A stretch of 64,000 bases of DNA from Acutalibacter sp. (GCA_020025775.1 JAHHRN010000005.1:1-64000), one strand, 5' to 3'; positions 23,706-32,983 are shown, counted from the stretch's first letter. Notes: generated by a model from the letters alone, not told the origin. Translations and numbers: made by a program.

Positions 23706-24821
23706 ATGAACATACAATTTGCAGCACCCTGCCTGTTTGGTTTGGAAAGTTTAGTGGCAGAGGAACTCCGGGAGATGGAGGCGCAAAACGTCCGTGCAGA
23801 AAACGGCAGAGTTTTCTTTGAGGGCGATGAGAATATGCTCGCGCGTGCCAATATTTGTTCCCGTTATTCCGAACGCATTTTGCTTGAACTGGGGCATTTC
23901 GAGGCACACACCTTTGAGGAGTTATTCCAGGGCGTGAAAAATCTGCCGCTCGAAAACTGGATTGGCGTTTACGATGCTTTTCCCGTGAAAGGGCACAGCT
24001 TAAAATCCGATTTGTTCAGCGTGAGCGACTGTCAGGCGATTATCAAAAAAGCGGCGGTCGAACGTCTGAAATCCGTTTATAATATTTCGTGGTTTGAGGA
24101 AACCGGCGCAAAGCATCAGCTGATTTTCTCCATTATGAACAATATGGTGCATCTGTTTATCGACACCTCGGGTGAGCCGCTCCACAAGCGTGGCTACCGT
24201 CCCGAAGCGAATGCGGCGCCCCTGCGTGAAACGTTGGCGGCGGCACTTTGTGCGTTCTCGAGACTTCGTCCGTATCATACGCTCTATGACCCGACCTGCG
24301 GCTCTGGCACAATTTTGATTGAAGGCGCTATGCTCGCCAATCACATTGCACCGGGCTTAAAACGCCATTTTGCGGCGGAGCGCTTCGAGCAGCTGCCCGA
24401 ACGCATTTGGGAAGAGGAAAAGGAAAGAGCGAAATCCTTGGAAATCGAAGCCAACGGCTTTATGGCTTACGGTTCGGATATTTCCAAAGCGGCACTTCGA
24501 CTTTCCCGTGAAAATGCAATTCGCGCCGGCGTTAGCGATAAGATTGTTTTGACGCACTGGGATTTGGCGCATTTTAGACCCGAAACCGAACGCGGCACAG
24601 TCATTTGCAATCCGCCCTACGGCGAACGTATGCAGGACCGACAGGAAGCGGCGAAGCTCATTGAACTCATGGGCAAAATGTTCCCGCAAAAACGTGGCTT
24701 TAGTTATAGTATTATCAGCCCCGAGGAGACTTTTGAAGAGCTCTTCGGCAGAAAGGCAGATAAGCGCAGAAAGCTGTATAACGGCATGATTAAGTGCCAG
24801 CTTTATATGTATTTTAAGTAA
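23706..24821 (+). CDS. THUMP-domain rRNA (guanine-N2) methyltransferase, YpsC/RlmL-like
   Basis: The 371-residue protein has a ferredoxin-like and THUMP RNA-binding region (about residues 1-155) and a Rossmann methyltransferase domain with the SAM motif DPTCGSGT (195-202) and the catalytic NPPYGE (302-307), typical of N2-guanine methylation of 23S rRNA. It is the single-domain length of Firmicutes YpsC, without the second methyltransferase of E. coli RlmL. The lipid-kinase gene follows after 28 bases, so they may be cotranscribed. Confidence 0.92.
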   Translation: MNIQFAAPCLFGLESLVAEELREMEAQNVRAENGRVFFEGDENMLARANICSRYSERILLELGHFEAHTFEELFQGVKNLPLENWIGVYDAFPVKGHSLKSDLFSVSDCQAIIKKAAVERLKSVYNISWFEETGAKHQLIFSIMNNMVHLFIDTSGEPLHKRGYRPEANAAPLRETLAAALCAFSRLRPYHTLYDPTCGSGTILIEGAMLANHIAPGLKRHFAAERFEQLPERIWEEEKERAKSLEIEANGFMAYGSDISKAALRLSRENAIRAGVSDKIVLTHWDLAHFRPETERGTVICNPPYGERMQDRQEAAKLIELMGKMFPQKRGFSYSIISPEETFEELFGRKADKRRKLYNGMIKCQLYMYFK

Positions 24822-24849
24822 GATTCGAAGAAAGAAAGGATTCCTGAAA

Positions 24850-25776
24850 ATGAAGCATGTATTTATCGTTAACCCCAATGCGGGCAAAGGCAGAGCCGCC
24901 GAAAAAATCATCCCGCAGATTCATGCTTATTTTGCAGAGCATCCCCAACTTTCTTATGAGGTTTATGTAACCCAATCCAAACGCGACGGCTTAAATTATG
25001 TAGAAACTCTCGCGAAAATCGGTGAGCCGATTCGCTTTTACGCTTGCGGCGGCGACGGTACTTTGTTTGAAGTCATCAACGGTGCCTACCGCTATCCGAA
25101 TACTGAGGTTGCTCTGTTGCCCTTAGGCTCGGGCAATGACTTTGCACGTATTTTAGGCGATAAGCATAAGCTTTGCGATGTGGCGGCGCAGGTGGAAGGC
25201 ACACCGCGTAAATTTGATTTAATCAAATGCGGCGACCAGGTGGCAATCAGCCAGTGCTCTATGGGTCTGGATGCCGAGGTTTGCGCGAAGCAGGCAGCGT
25301 TTAAAAAACTGCCCTGTGTCGGCGGTGAATTTGCCTATACGCTTTCCTCCCTCTATTGCCTGTTCCGTCGTCTCAACAGCAATTTCCGTATTTTAATCGA
25401 CGATAAAGAGGTTTATAACGGCCCGATTCTTTTTGCGCTTTGTGGCAATTCCCGCTGGTATGGCGGTGGCTACAAGGGCGCGCCGAAGGCAGTGCCGACC
25501 GACGGCCTTTTGGATTTCATTATGATGAAACGCACCGTTGGTAGATTCAAGCTGTTAAGTTTACTTCCGACCTATAAAAGGGGCGAGCATTTAGACAATC
25601 CACTGACGATTTTCATGCGCGGCAAAAAAATGCAGATTTTTAGTGATAGTCCGCGTGCTGTAAACGTAGACGGCGAATGCGAATACGTTTTAGAAAGCAC
25701 CTTCGAGATTTTAGAAAGTGCCGTGAATTTCGTGATTCCCACCACCTCGACCTATGATGAAATTGTAAAATCGTAA
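24850..25776 (+). CDS. Diacylglycerol kinase-family lipid kinase (DgkB/YegS-like)
   Basis: The 308-residue protein has the catalytic-domain motifs NPNAGKG (residues 8-14), CGGDGTLFEV (66-75) and LPLGSGNDFAR (about 90-100). These enzymes phosphorylate diacylglycerol or related lipids at the membrane, recycling DAG made during lipoteichoic acid or lipid turnover. No membrane helix is seen; the enzyme is peripheral. A terminator follows. Confidence 0.9.
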   Translation: MKHVFIVNPNAGKGRAAEKIIPQIHAYFAEHPQLSYEVYVTQSKRDGLNYVETLAKIGEPIRFYACGGDGTLFEVINGAYRYPNTEVALLPLGSGNDFARILGDKHKLCDVAAQVEGTPRKFDLIKCGDQVAISQCSMGLDAEVCAKQAAFKKLPCVGGEFAYTLSSLYCLFRRLNSNFRILIDDKEVYNGPILFALCGNSRWYGGGYKGAPKAVPTDGLLDFIMMKRTVGRFKLLSLLPTYKRGEHLDNPLTIFMRGKKMQIFSDSPRAVNVDGECEYVLESTFEILESAVNFVIPTTSTYDEIVKS

Positions 25777-25790
25777 TTTTAAAAAATTTT

Positions 25791-25830
25791 CGGCACAGAA
25801 ACGGACAAAAACGGGTTCTGTGCCGTCTTT
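25791..25830 (+). terminator. Terminator after the lipid kinase gene
   Basis: CGGCACAGAA pairs with TTCTGTGCCG, followed by TCTTTCTTT. Confidence 0.65.
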
Positions 25831-25875
25831 CTTTATGAAAGGTCCTTTTAAAGCAAAAAGGAAAGGAAGATTTTT

Positions 25876-26751
25876 ATGAAATTAAAAAATATGGCAGTAT
25901 GTGATTTGAGAAGTTACAACACTTTGGAAGCGATGCAAAGTATCCAATCTATCAGCAATGTAGCTATGCTTCTTGTGCCGAAAGATATGGACGATGCGGT
26001 TCGTGCGGCTTATGCTAAAATTAAAACGGAAAATATTGCCGCAGTGGTAGAAGCAAAATCAGATGCAACGGTCAATATTTACAATGGGTATACGCATTTA
26101 TCAGATGCGGATCTTCCAAATGACGATGCAGTTTATTTGGTAAACGGAATTTTGTGGCTCTATCCGCTTTCTGAGGGAAAGCATGTATCTGTGATTGTCA
26201 ACGGAGAAATGTTCAACGATGTGCATAACAAAGACAAGGTAAACCTTGTGACTGTAAACGGTATTGTAAAAGAGGTAGATTTTGAAAATACGCAAATTGT
26301 ACCGAGCAATACTGTTTTAGGCGCAGAGAAATTTACAGACACGGATAAACAGTATATGTGTGACGGTGCTATATTTTTAGGCGAAGTGCCGCCGACGGCT
26401 TGTGGGAAAGTGATCGCAGACACTATTTTTGCACATCCAAGCGTGCAGAAAGGTCAAATCTTTTTAGATGCAAAAGAAGTTTTTTATACAGATACTCCGG
26501 AAAATATCCTTGTGAAATCCACTCTGCCGCAACTTTATATTGGAAAAGAATTTTTAGAGAGTGTAGAAGGAAAGCTTTTTGTTTCCAATGTCTCTAAAGT
26601 GCAAATCGGTAAAGACGTTTCTCCCGAGCTCCTTCGGGAAAAGGTGTTAGCCCTGCATCAAATCGGAAAGATTTGTACGCCGCGGAAGGATTTTGAAGCC
26701 GTCCAGCTTTTGGCACACACGGTCGCCAAAATCAGCAAAAAATGGCTATGA
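25876..26751 (+). CDS. Uncharacterised protein, 291 residues, linked to an ECF sigma factor
   Basis: I do not recognise this family. The protein is soluble, without signal peptide or membrane helix, and shows repeated short beta-strand patterns that alternate V/I with N/D/G (for example NVAMLLVPK, DAVYLVNGILWLYPL, DGAIFLGEVPP, GKLFVSNVSKVQIGK), suggesting a solenoid or polymer-forming scaffold like bactofilins. The last 45 residues are helical. Its final codons overlap the start of the sigma factor gene by 10 bases, so the two are coupled and probably work together. It may be a sensor or scaffold for the sigma factor; this is inference. Confidence 0.7.
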   Translation: MKLKNMAVCDLRSYNTLEAMQSIQSISNVAMLLVPKDMDDAVRAAYAKIKTENIAAVVEAKSDATVNIYNGYTHLSDADLPNDDAVYLVNGILWLYPLSEGKHVSVIVNGEMFNDVHNKDKVNLVTVNGIVKEVDFENTQIVPSNTVLGAEKFTDTDKQYMCDGAIFLGEVPPTACGKVIADTIFAHPSVQKGQIFLDAKEVFYTDTPENILVKSTLPQLYIGKEFLESVEGKLFVSNVSKVQIGKDVSPELLREKVLALHQIGKICTPRKDFEAVQLLAHTVAKISKKWL

Positions 26752-27245
26752 ACAGAACGGCGGCATTTCAGGCGGTTTATGAGGAACTCTTTGACGATGT
26801 GTATGCCTATTTTAACCTTTGCTTCGGCGTCGCGGAAGCGGAGGATTTAGCACAGGAGATTTTCTTAAAGGTTTGGCAGCAGACAGAAAAAGAAGAACCG
26901 CCGAACAATTGGCGCGCTTTTGTGTTTCGCTGTGCGGTGAATTTAAAAAACGATGTGCTCCGCCGAAAATATGCGAAAGCAAATGCGACAGAAGCACTTT
27001 TAAAGCAAACCGCAGAGCCTATGGCAACGGACGATTTAGAGCATATCGGTGTGCAAAATGCACTTACCATGCTGCCTTTAGAGGAGCGGGAGCTGCTCGC
27101 GCTGAAAAGCTTTGAATTTACAAGTGACGAAATCGGTATACTGCTCGGCATTACGCCGTCCACGGTGCGTGGCAGATTGCAAAAAGCCAAAGCGCATTTT
27201 AAAGAAGCTTTAGAAAAGGAGGAGGTGACACAGCATGACAGATAA
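26742..27245 (+). CDS. ECF-type sigma factor
   Basis: The 167-residue protein has a region 2 (FDDVYAYFNLCFGVAEAEDLAQEIFLKVWQ, quoted in part: EDLAQEIFLKVWQ at about residues 33-45) and a region 4 helix-turn-helix (LPLEERELLALKSFE, then SDEIGILLGITPSTVRGRLQ at about 130-149). It lacks region 3, as ECF factors do. The start is ATG 26742 or 26748; neither has a strong Shine-Dalgarno, which fits coupling to the overlapping upstream gene. It overlaps a 66-residue ORF at its end, in the place where an anti-sigma factor is expected. Confidence 0.88.
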   Translation: MAMNRTAAFQAVYEELFDDVYAYFNLCFGVAEAEDLAQEIFLKVWQQTEKEEPPNNWRAFVFRCAVNLKNDVLRRKYAKANATEALLKQTAEPMATDDLEHIGVQNALTMLPLEERELLALKSFEFTSDEIGILLGITPSTVRGRLQKAKAHFKEALEKEEVTQHDR

Positions 27246-27435
27246 ACAACTGGAAACGGCAATGCAGGCTTTTAAGCCGAACGAAGCGATTAAGAAACGA
27301 GTGCTGCGTCGTATTCTTCCGACAGAGCCGAGCGTGACGGTGCTCTTTGTTCATAAAAACAGCCGCGAAATTATAGAACGTGTTCTTAAAAAAAATCAAA
27401 AAGTTATAGAAAATACGATGTGCCACTGGCACTAG
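27235..27435 (+). CDS. Small protein after the sigma factor, possible mini anti-sigma
   Basis: The 66-residue protein has a very strong ribosome binding site (AGGAGGAGGTGAC) and overlaps the sigma gene by 11 bases. Its N-terminus (MTDKQLETAMQAFKPNEAIKKRVLRRIL) resembles the start of clostridial anti-sigma factors, but the protein has no membrane helix, no extracytoplasmic domain and no zinc motif. It could be a reduced soluble anti-sigma factor. A strong terminator follows within 10 bases, so nothing more belongs to the operon. Confidence 0.65.
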   Translation: MTDKQLETAMQAFKPNEAIKKRVLRRILPTEPSVTVLFVHKNSREIIERVLKKNQKVIENTMCHWH

Positions 27436-27441
27436 AAAAAG

Positions 27442-27478
27442 AAAAGGTATTGTCTCTTTAGAGGCAATACCTTTTTTT
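27442..27478. terminator. Bidirectional terminator
   Basis: GGTATTGTCTC pairs with GAGGCAATACC and is flanked by A-rich and T7 tracts, serving the sigma operon and the convergent FAD gene. Confidence 0.88.
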
Positions 27479-27501
27479 ATGCTGTATTTTAATTTTGTGC
27501 T

Positions 27502-29130
27502 TTATTTTTCTAAAACCACGTCATAATACGGGTCTTCTAAAATCATTTCGGCGCACTTCATGCCGTCCACTGCGGCGGAAACAATGCCGCCGGCGTAGCC
27601 TGCACCTTCGCCACAGGGGTAAAGACCGTTTGCCTTGAGGCTTTGGCGGAATTCGTTACGCAGAATGCGAACGGGGGAGGAGGAACGGGTTTCGGGTGCG
27701 GTTAAAATCGCATCGGGACACGCAAATCCCTCGAGCATACCATCCATTTTTACGAGTGCATCTCGCATGACCTCGGTCACGTGGTGGGGGAGGAGGTCGG
27801 CAATGTTGCCGAGCGCAATACCGGTGGTAAAGGTAGGTTGTACACTGCCGAGCGCATGACCTTTAGAGGAATTGCCCTTTAAGAAATCGCCGACAAGCGT
27901 TGCCGGTGCGGTGTAATCTCTGCCGCCCATTTCGAACGCTTTCTTTTCGATTTCCAGCTGATAATACATACCGCTGAGCGGATGCTCCGACGGGAAATCC
28001 TTCGGCTCGATGCCGACAAGCACGGCGGAGTTGGCGTTTAAACCGTCACGCGCATAGGTGCTCATGCCGTTGGTCACGATTGTGCCCTCTTCACTCGGGG
28101 AGCAAACCACCGTGCCACCGGGACACATGCAGAAAGTGTAAGCTCCTCTGCCGCCGTAGGGGTGGCAGGAAAGCTTGTAGTCCGCCGCCTTGAGTTTCGG
28201 ATGATTCCAAAACTTGCCGTACTGCGATTTATTGATATTTTCTTGTAAATGCTCGATTCTTGCACCGACGGAAAACGGCTTCTGTTCAATGGGCAGACCC
28301 TTTTTATAGAGCATTTCTACTGTGTCGCGTGCGGAATGACCGATTGCGAGGACCACGGCGTCGGTTTCAATATCCTCTCGCTTGCCGTTTAAGGTTTCAT
28401 AGGAAACGCCCTGTACTGCGCCGTTATAAATCATAACGTCGGTGAGCTTGGATTCGAATAAAACGTCGCCGCCCATAGATTTAATATCTTCACGAATCGA
28501 GCGTACCACAAGGGGAAGCTTGTCCGTGCCGACGTGCGGCTTTGCACTGTAGAGAATCTCCTCGGGTGCACCGTGCAGTACAAATTGACGAAGTACCTCA
28601 CGCTGGCGGAAATCCTTTGTGCCGGTGTTGAGTTTGCCGTCGGAGAATGCGCCTGCGCCGCCCTCACCGAACTGCATATTGGAATGCTCGGAAAGCTTGC
28701 GGCTTTGGAAAAAGCCGTTAACGGTTCTTTGGCGGCTGTCTACATCCTCACCGCGCTCCAAAACAATCGGCTTTAAACCGGCTTTAGCGAGCACCCATGC
28801 GGCAAACATACCGGCAGGGCCGAAACCGACAACAACCGGACGTAATTTAGATTGACGTTTGCATTCGGGAAGCTCATAGGATAAAACCTTCGCTTTGGAG
28901 ACTTTAGGATTATGAATTTTGGAAAGCAAGCTGTCTTCCTTGCCGTTCACGGTGACGTCCACGGTGTAGACAAAATGCAAATCCTCTTTTTTGCGGCAGT
29001 CGAGCGATTTTTTTACAATCGAGAGCGACTGCACATTATTTTTTGAGATTTTTAATACCTTGGCGGCACGAGCGGTAAGCTCCGCTTCCTCTGCATCCAA
29101 AGGCAGTTTAATTTCTTGTATGCGTATCAA
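27502..29130 (-). CDS. FAD-dependent dehydrogenase, COG2509 family
   Basis: The 542-residue protein has an N-terminal alpha/beta domain of about 90 residues (PLDAEEAELTARAAKVLKIS) that is lacking in its shorter paralogue at 19613-20983, then FAD motifs VVVGFGPAGMFAA (about 98-110) and FGEGGAGAFSDGKLNTG (about 155-171). Members are conserved in anaerobic Firmicutes, with no established reaction. TTG 29130 follows AAAGGAGAATT. It overlaps the preceding BaiN-like gene by 23 bases and is the last gene of the feo operon. Confidence 0.88.
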   Translation of the reverse strand: MIRIQEIKLPLDAEEAELTARAAKVLKISKNNVQSLSIVKKSLDCRKKEDLHFVYTVDVTVNGKEDSLLSKIHNPKVSKAKVLSYELPECKRQSKLRPVVVGFGPAGMFAAWVLAKAGLKPIVLERGEDVDSRQRTVNGFFQSRKLSEHSNMQFGEGGAGAFSDGKLNTGTKDFRQREVLRQFVLHGAPEEILYSAKPHVGTDKLPLVVRSIREDIKSMGGDVLFESKLTDVMIYNGAVQGVSYETLNGKREDIETDAVVLAIGHSARDTVEMLYKKGLPIEQKPFSVGARIEHLQENINKSQYGKFWNHPKLKAADYKLSCHPYGGRGAYTFCMCPGGTVVCSPSEEGTIVTNGMSTYARDGLNANSAVLVGIEPKDFPSEHPLSGMYYQLEIEKKAFEMGGRDYTAPATLVGDFLKGNSSKGHALGSVQPTFTTGIALGNIADLLPHHVTEVMRDALVKMDGMLEGFACPDAILTAPETRSSSPVRILRNEFRQSLKANGLYPCGEGAGYAGGIVSAAVDGMKCAEMILEDPYYDVVLEK

Positions 29131-30346
29131 ACGAATTCTCCTTTACTATGGCTTCACCGACCAAACGACCCGAACTCCAAGCCCACTGCAAATTATAACC
29201 GCCACAGCCGCCGTCTACATTCAGGGCTTCGCCGCAGGCGTAAAGATGCGGGATTCTTTTACATTCTAAGGTCGATTTGTCGAAAGCACGGCAGTCTGCA
29301 CCGCCGGCAGTCACTTGCGCGAAGTCAAATCCGCGCGGCTTGTCTATATCGAAAGTCAGATTTTTTATGATTTTTAAAAGTAGTTTAGAATCCTTTTCCG
29401 AAAGGGCTTTTAAGGGCTTTTCTTTTTGGATATGCGCACGAAGCAGCAGAAAATCGCCCAGCGCCTTGGGGAAAAATCCGGCTAAAAGCGTCTCGGCAGA
29501 GAGCGTGGGACGCTGTTTTTGCATGCGGAACAGATAGGCGAGTAAAGCTCTGTCCTCTATCTGTGGCAAGCAGTCAAGCTTTACAGAGATAGGCTCCTTT
29601 TGCGCATCTGCCGCAAGGCGCGAAAGCTGCATAATCGGTACGCCGGAAAGTCCGTAATCGGTGAACTGCACCTCTCCGATGATTTCATAAATCGGCGCAC
29701 GGTTTTTGAAAAGCGTAATTTTAGAAACATTGCGCACGCCCTTTAAATGCTTAGGGAAATCCTTGCACATTAGGGCTGTGAGTGCAGGTTTTGGTTCCTG
29801 CATCGGAATGCCAAGCTGCCTGAAGAGTGCATAAGCACTGCCGTCTGTGCCCTGCTTCGGTGCGGCTTTACCGCCGAAGGCAAGCACTGCAAAATCGGCA
29901 GGGATAGAGCCGTTCAAAAGAAAAGTGCCGTTTTTTTGTCGCTGGATTTCTTTGATTTCTTCGGCAGTTTCTATTTTAATATGCAGGGCTTCAGCTTCCG
30001 AAAGCAGAATATCCCGAACGGATGAGGCCTGTCCCGAAAGGGGATAGACACGGCCCAAATCCTCTTCCTTGCACAAAAGACCCATACTTTCAAAAAAGGC
30101 TATATTGCTTTGCGGCGGGAATGCCGAAAGCAGTGCCGAAGCGTAGGAGACATCCCCAAAGTAATCCGCTTTCTTGGCACTTGCATTGGTTAAATTACAG
30201 CGACCGTTGCCGGTTGCCAAAATCTTTTTGAGCGGCTTTTCCAAACGCTCATACACTGTGATATGCATATTTTTGGCTTTTCTTGCCACGGTGATTGCCG
30301 CGGCAAAGCCGGATGCACCGCCACCGATAATAGCGACTTCTTTCAT
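29108..30346 (-). CDS. HI0933/BaiN-like flavoprotein
   Basis: The 412-residue protein has the FAD-binding start VAIIGGGASGFAAAI (residues 4-18), the GNGRCNLTN motif (about 48-56) and the C-terminal GGCGGYNLQWAWSSG signature of the HI0933/BaiN family. BaiN reduces unsaturated bile acid intermediates in one gut Clostridium, but the family is broad and orthology cannot be told from sequence. ATG 30346 follows AGGAGGTGAATC. It lies 34 bases after the Cys-rich protein gene and overlaps the next flavoprotein gene. Confidence 0.88.
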   Translation of the reverse strand: MKEVAIIGGGASGFAAAITVARKAKNMHITVYERLEKPLKKILATGNGRCNLTNASAKKADYFGDVSYASALLSAFPPQSNIAFFESMGLLCKEEDLGRVYPLSGQASSVRDILLSEAEALHIKIETAEEIKEIQRQKNGTFLLNGSIPADFAVLAFGGKAAPKQGTDGSAYALFRQLGIPMQEPKPALTALMCKDFPKHLKGVRNVSKITLFKNRAPIYEIIGEVQFTDYGLSGVPIMQLSRLAADAQKEPISVKLDCLPQIEDRALLAYLFRMQKQRPTLSAETLLAGFFPKALGDFLLLRAHIQKEKPLKALSEKDSKLLLKIIKNLTFDIDKPRGFDFAQVTAGGADCRAFDKSTLECKRIPHLYACGEALNVDGGCGGYNLQWAWSSGRLVGEAIVKENSFDTHTRN

Positions 30347-30380
30347 GGGGATTCACCTCCTAAGCTTTTGTTCGATTTTC

Positions 30381-30584
30381 TTATTCTTTATTTTCTTTGT
30401 CTTCGGATTCGGGCTTAAAGCTACTGCAACCACTGCAATGGGAGCAACCACTACAGCCGGAAGAACAGGCTTCGCCCTTTTCGGCGGCTTCTTTTGCCTT
30501 TTTAAAGGAACGAACCTTTTTAACAATCAAAAGTACAACCGCAGAAATAGCGAGTATTAAAATAATAATATCAGCAAGGGACAT
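30381..30584 (-). CDS. FeoB-associated Cys-rich membrane protein
   Basis: The 67-residue protein has one N-terminal membrane helix (residues 4-20), a basic segment and a cysteine cluster CSSGCSGCSHCSGC (about 40-53), then an acidic tail. Such proteins are regularly found just after feoB in Firmicutes and Bacteroidetes and may help iron transfer at the FeoB pore, like FeoC in proteobacteria. It is 13 bases after feoB with a strong AAGGAGG site. Confidence 0.9.
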   Translation of the reverse strand: MSLADIIILILAISAVVLLIVKKVRSFKKAKEAAEKGEACSSGCSGCSHCSGCSSFKPESEDKENKE

Positions 30585-30597
30585 AAGAATAACCTCC

Positions 30598-32655
30598 TTA
30601 AAATACGAGACGCGCGATGTTATATACTATGAAGGTAACGACCCAAGCGATACCGGTTTGTAAGGCTAAAGCAATAGCGGTCCACTTGCCGGAGTTCATT
30701 TCTTTTCTCAGTGTTGCGATAGCTGCCATGCACGGGATGAAAAGAAGAGAGAAAACCATGAAGGAATATGCCACAGCGGGGGTGTATACGGAAGATACAA
30801 TGCCGGTGAGCGCTGCTGCATCGCCTGCACCGTAGAGAATACCAATGGTGCTGACAATAGATTCACGCGCAACAAGACCCGAAATCATGGCAACGGAGGA
30901 TTTCCAATCGCCAAAGCCAAGAGGCGCAAATACGGGCGCGATGAATGTACCGATTGTGCCGAGAATACTGTCTGCGGAGTTTTCTACATGGTGAAGGGAG
31001 AAGCTGAAGTACTGGCAGAACCAGATAACGATGCTTGCACCCAAAAGAATCGTACCCGCTTTTGTGATGAAGTCCTTAATGCGGTCATAAAGATGCAAGC
31101 TCAAGGTCTTGAAAGTAGGTAAGCGATAGGGGGGAAGCTCCATAACAAAGGGGGCATGACCACCTTTTAAAATCGTTTTTTGTAAAAGGAAGGCTGTACC
31201 GATGGAAACGAGCATGCCGAGTAAATAGAGACTTGCGACCACCAGCCCTTTGTGCTTCGGGAAGAATGCCGAAATGAACAAAGAATATACGGGCATTTTT
31301 GCACTACAGGACATGAAGGGGATGAGCATCATCGTAATGCGTCTGTCCTTTTCATTTTCGAGGGTGCGTGTCGCCATAATAGCGGGAACGGAACAGCCGA
31401 AGCCCATAATCATCGGAACGAAGGATTTACCGGAAAGACCGATAGAGTGAAGGGCTCTGTCCATAATGAATGCCGCTCTCGACATATAACCGCTGTCTTC
31501 CAAAATAGAAAGGAAGAAGAAAAGTAAAAGAATCTGTGGGAAGAACGAAAGTACCGCGCCGACACCGGCGAGCACACCGTCACAAACCAAACCGACTGCC
31601 CAGTCAGAAGCACCGACAGAAACAAGCGCCGTGCGAAGCCAACCGGAAAACTGCTCGTTAATGAGTGTATCCATAAAGTCGGTAAGACCTGAACCAAATT
31701 TACCGAATGTGATATAGAAAATCAAAAGCATCAGCGCAAAGAAAAGCGGAATTGCCAAATATTTGTTGGTAACCACGCGGTCGATTTTATCGGAAATCGT
31801 GAGATGCCCCTCTGCGTGCGCTTTCTTTACGCACTTTTCTGTGACAGAGCAAATATATTTGTATTTTTGGTCTGCAATGACCATTTCGCGGTCAATGTTT
31901 TTGCTTTCCAGTTCTGAAACGATAGATTCAATGCAGTTGAGCTTTGAATCGCTGAGGTCGAGTGCTTTTAAAGTCGGTTCGTCACCTTCCACAAGCTTTA
32001 CAGCAGACCAACGAAGCGGAATATTCTTTTCGCGGCATTCGTCGGCAATCAGCTCTTCAATACGCAGAATCGCTTTCTTGGTAAGACCTGTGTAAATGTC
32101 GGGCGGTTCGCACATATTGCTGTGCTTATCCATGTGCTTGCCTTCAAGGTCAGCACCGTGGGTGGCTTCGTGATTTGCCACGTGCAGGAGTTTATGTATA
32201 CCCGTGCCCTTTGCAGCGGAAATCGGCACGATTTTAATCCCGAGGAAGTTTTCGAGCATTTCTACGTCGATTTTATCGCCACTTTTTTCGACCATATCAA
32301 TCATATTGAGTGCGATGACAACAGGAAAGCCGAGTTCAGCAACCTGCAAGCTTAAATAGAGGTTACGCTCTAAGTTTGTTGCATCAACAATATCAATAAT
32401 GAGATCGGGCTTTTCGTCAATCAGGTAATTTCTAGTGACGATTTCTTCCATGGAATAGGGGGAAAGTGAATAAATACCCGGTAAATCCACGATGGAAGCA
32501 TTCATATTGTCGTGTAGAATTTTGCCCTCTTTCTTTTCCACCGTAACGCCGGGCCAGTTGCCGACATATTGGTTAGAACCGGTTAAGGCATTGAACAGTG
32601 TGGTTTTGCCGCAGTTGGGATTACCCGCGAGCGCATACCGGTAGGCTGTTTTCAT
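30598..32655 (-). CDS. feoB: Ferrous iron transporter B
   Basis: FeoB imports Fe(II) under anaerobic conditions. The 685-residue protein has a cytoplasmic G domain with P-loop GNPNCGKTT (11-19), the GNWPGVTVE switch region (about 32-40) and DLPGIYSL (G3, about 58-65), a GDI helical domain and then two Gate domains with the membrane helices (from about residue 285), including the Cys in GFGCSVPA of the first gate. It overlaps feoA by 4 bases. Confidence 0.97.
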   Translation of the reverse strand: MKTAYRYALAGNPNCGKTTLFNALTGSNQYVGNWPGVTVEKKEGKILHDNMNASIVDLPGIYSLSPYSMEEIVTRNYLIDEKPDLIIDIVDATNLERNLYLSLQVAELGFPVVIALNMIDMVEKSGDKIDVEMLENFLGIKIVPISAAKGTGIHKLLHVANHEATHGADLEGKHMDKHSNMCEPPDIYTGLTKKAILRIEELIADECREKNIPLRWSAVKLVEGDEPTLKALDLSDSKLNCIESIVSELESKNIDREMVIADQKYKYICSVTEKCVKKAHAEGHLTISDKIDRVVTNKYLAIPLFFALMLLIFYITFGKFGSGLTDFMDTLINEQFSGWLRTALVSVGASDWAVGLVCDGVLAGVGAVLSFFPQILLLFFFLSILEDSGYMSRAAFIMDRALHSIGLSGKSFVPMIMGFGCSVPAIMATRTLENEKDRRITMMLIPFMSCSAKMPVYSLFISAFFPKHKGLVVASLYLLGMLVSIGTAFLLQKTILKGGHAPFVMELPPYRLPTFKTLSLHLYDRIKDFITKAGTILLGASIVIWFCQYFSFSLHHVENSADSILGTIGTFIAPVFAPLGFGDWKSSVAMISGLVARESIVSTIGILYGAGDAAALTGIVSSVYTPAVAYSFMVFSLLFIPCMAAIATLRKEMNSGKWTAIALALQTGIAWVVTFIVYNIARLVF

Positions 32656-32891
32656 GCTTCGTCCTCCGTTTCTACAAGAATATCCTGTGCTTCGGATTTG
32701 CGAAGACTGAGTTCATAGCCTCTAATGTTGATTTCCAACGGATCGCCAAGAGGTGCCGCTTTACGCATGATGATGACAGCACCGGGCGTGATTCCCATGT
32801 CAATGATGTGGCGACGGACAGCCCCCGTGCACTCGAGTGAAACGACGTGACTTTTCTGTCCAATCTTAAGCTTGGTAAGCGGAATTTGCAT
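32652..32891 (-). CDS. feoA: Ferrous iron transport protein A
   Basis: The 79-residue SH3-like protein (SLECTGAVRRHIIDMGITPG, then MRKAAPLGDPLEINIRGYELSLR) is the cytoplasmic regulator of FeoB. ATG 32891 is preferred because it stands eight bases after AGGAAGGG; an ATG two codons earlier is too close to that site. First gene of the feoA-feoB-Cys-rich-flavoprotein operon. Confidence 0.95.
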   Translation of the reverse strand: MQIPLTKLKIGQKSHVVSLECTGAVRRHIIDMGITPGAVIIMRKAAPLGDPLEINIRGYELSLRKSEAQDILVETEDEA

Positions 32892-32953
32892 TTCCATTTC
32901 CCTTCCTGTGTATCTATTCTATACAATTATAATATAAGTTTTCACAATACTAT

Positions 32954-32983
32954 ATTTTATCGCAAAAAGCCCTGCCTTGTCAA
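32954..32983 (-). promoter_or_regulatory. Promoter for the feo operon
   Basis: On the minus strand TTGACA (32978-32983) and TAAAAT (32954-32959) are 18 bases apart. No clear Fur or IdeR box was recognised in the 60-base leader. Confidence 0.65.

Noticed and set aside
24357..24911. 184-codon minus-strand frame
   Set aside because: Antisense to the rRNA methyltransferase and lipid kinase, both well supported.
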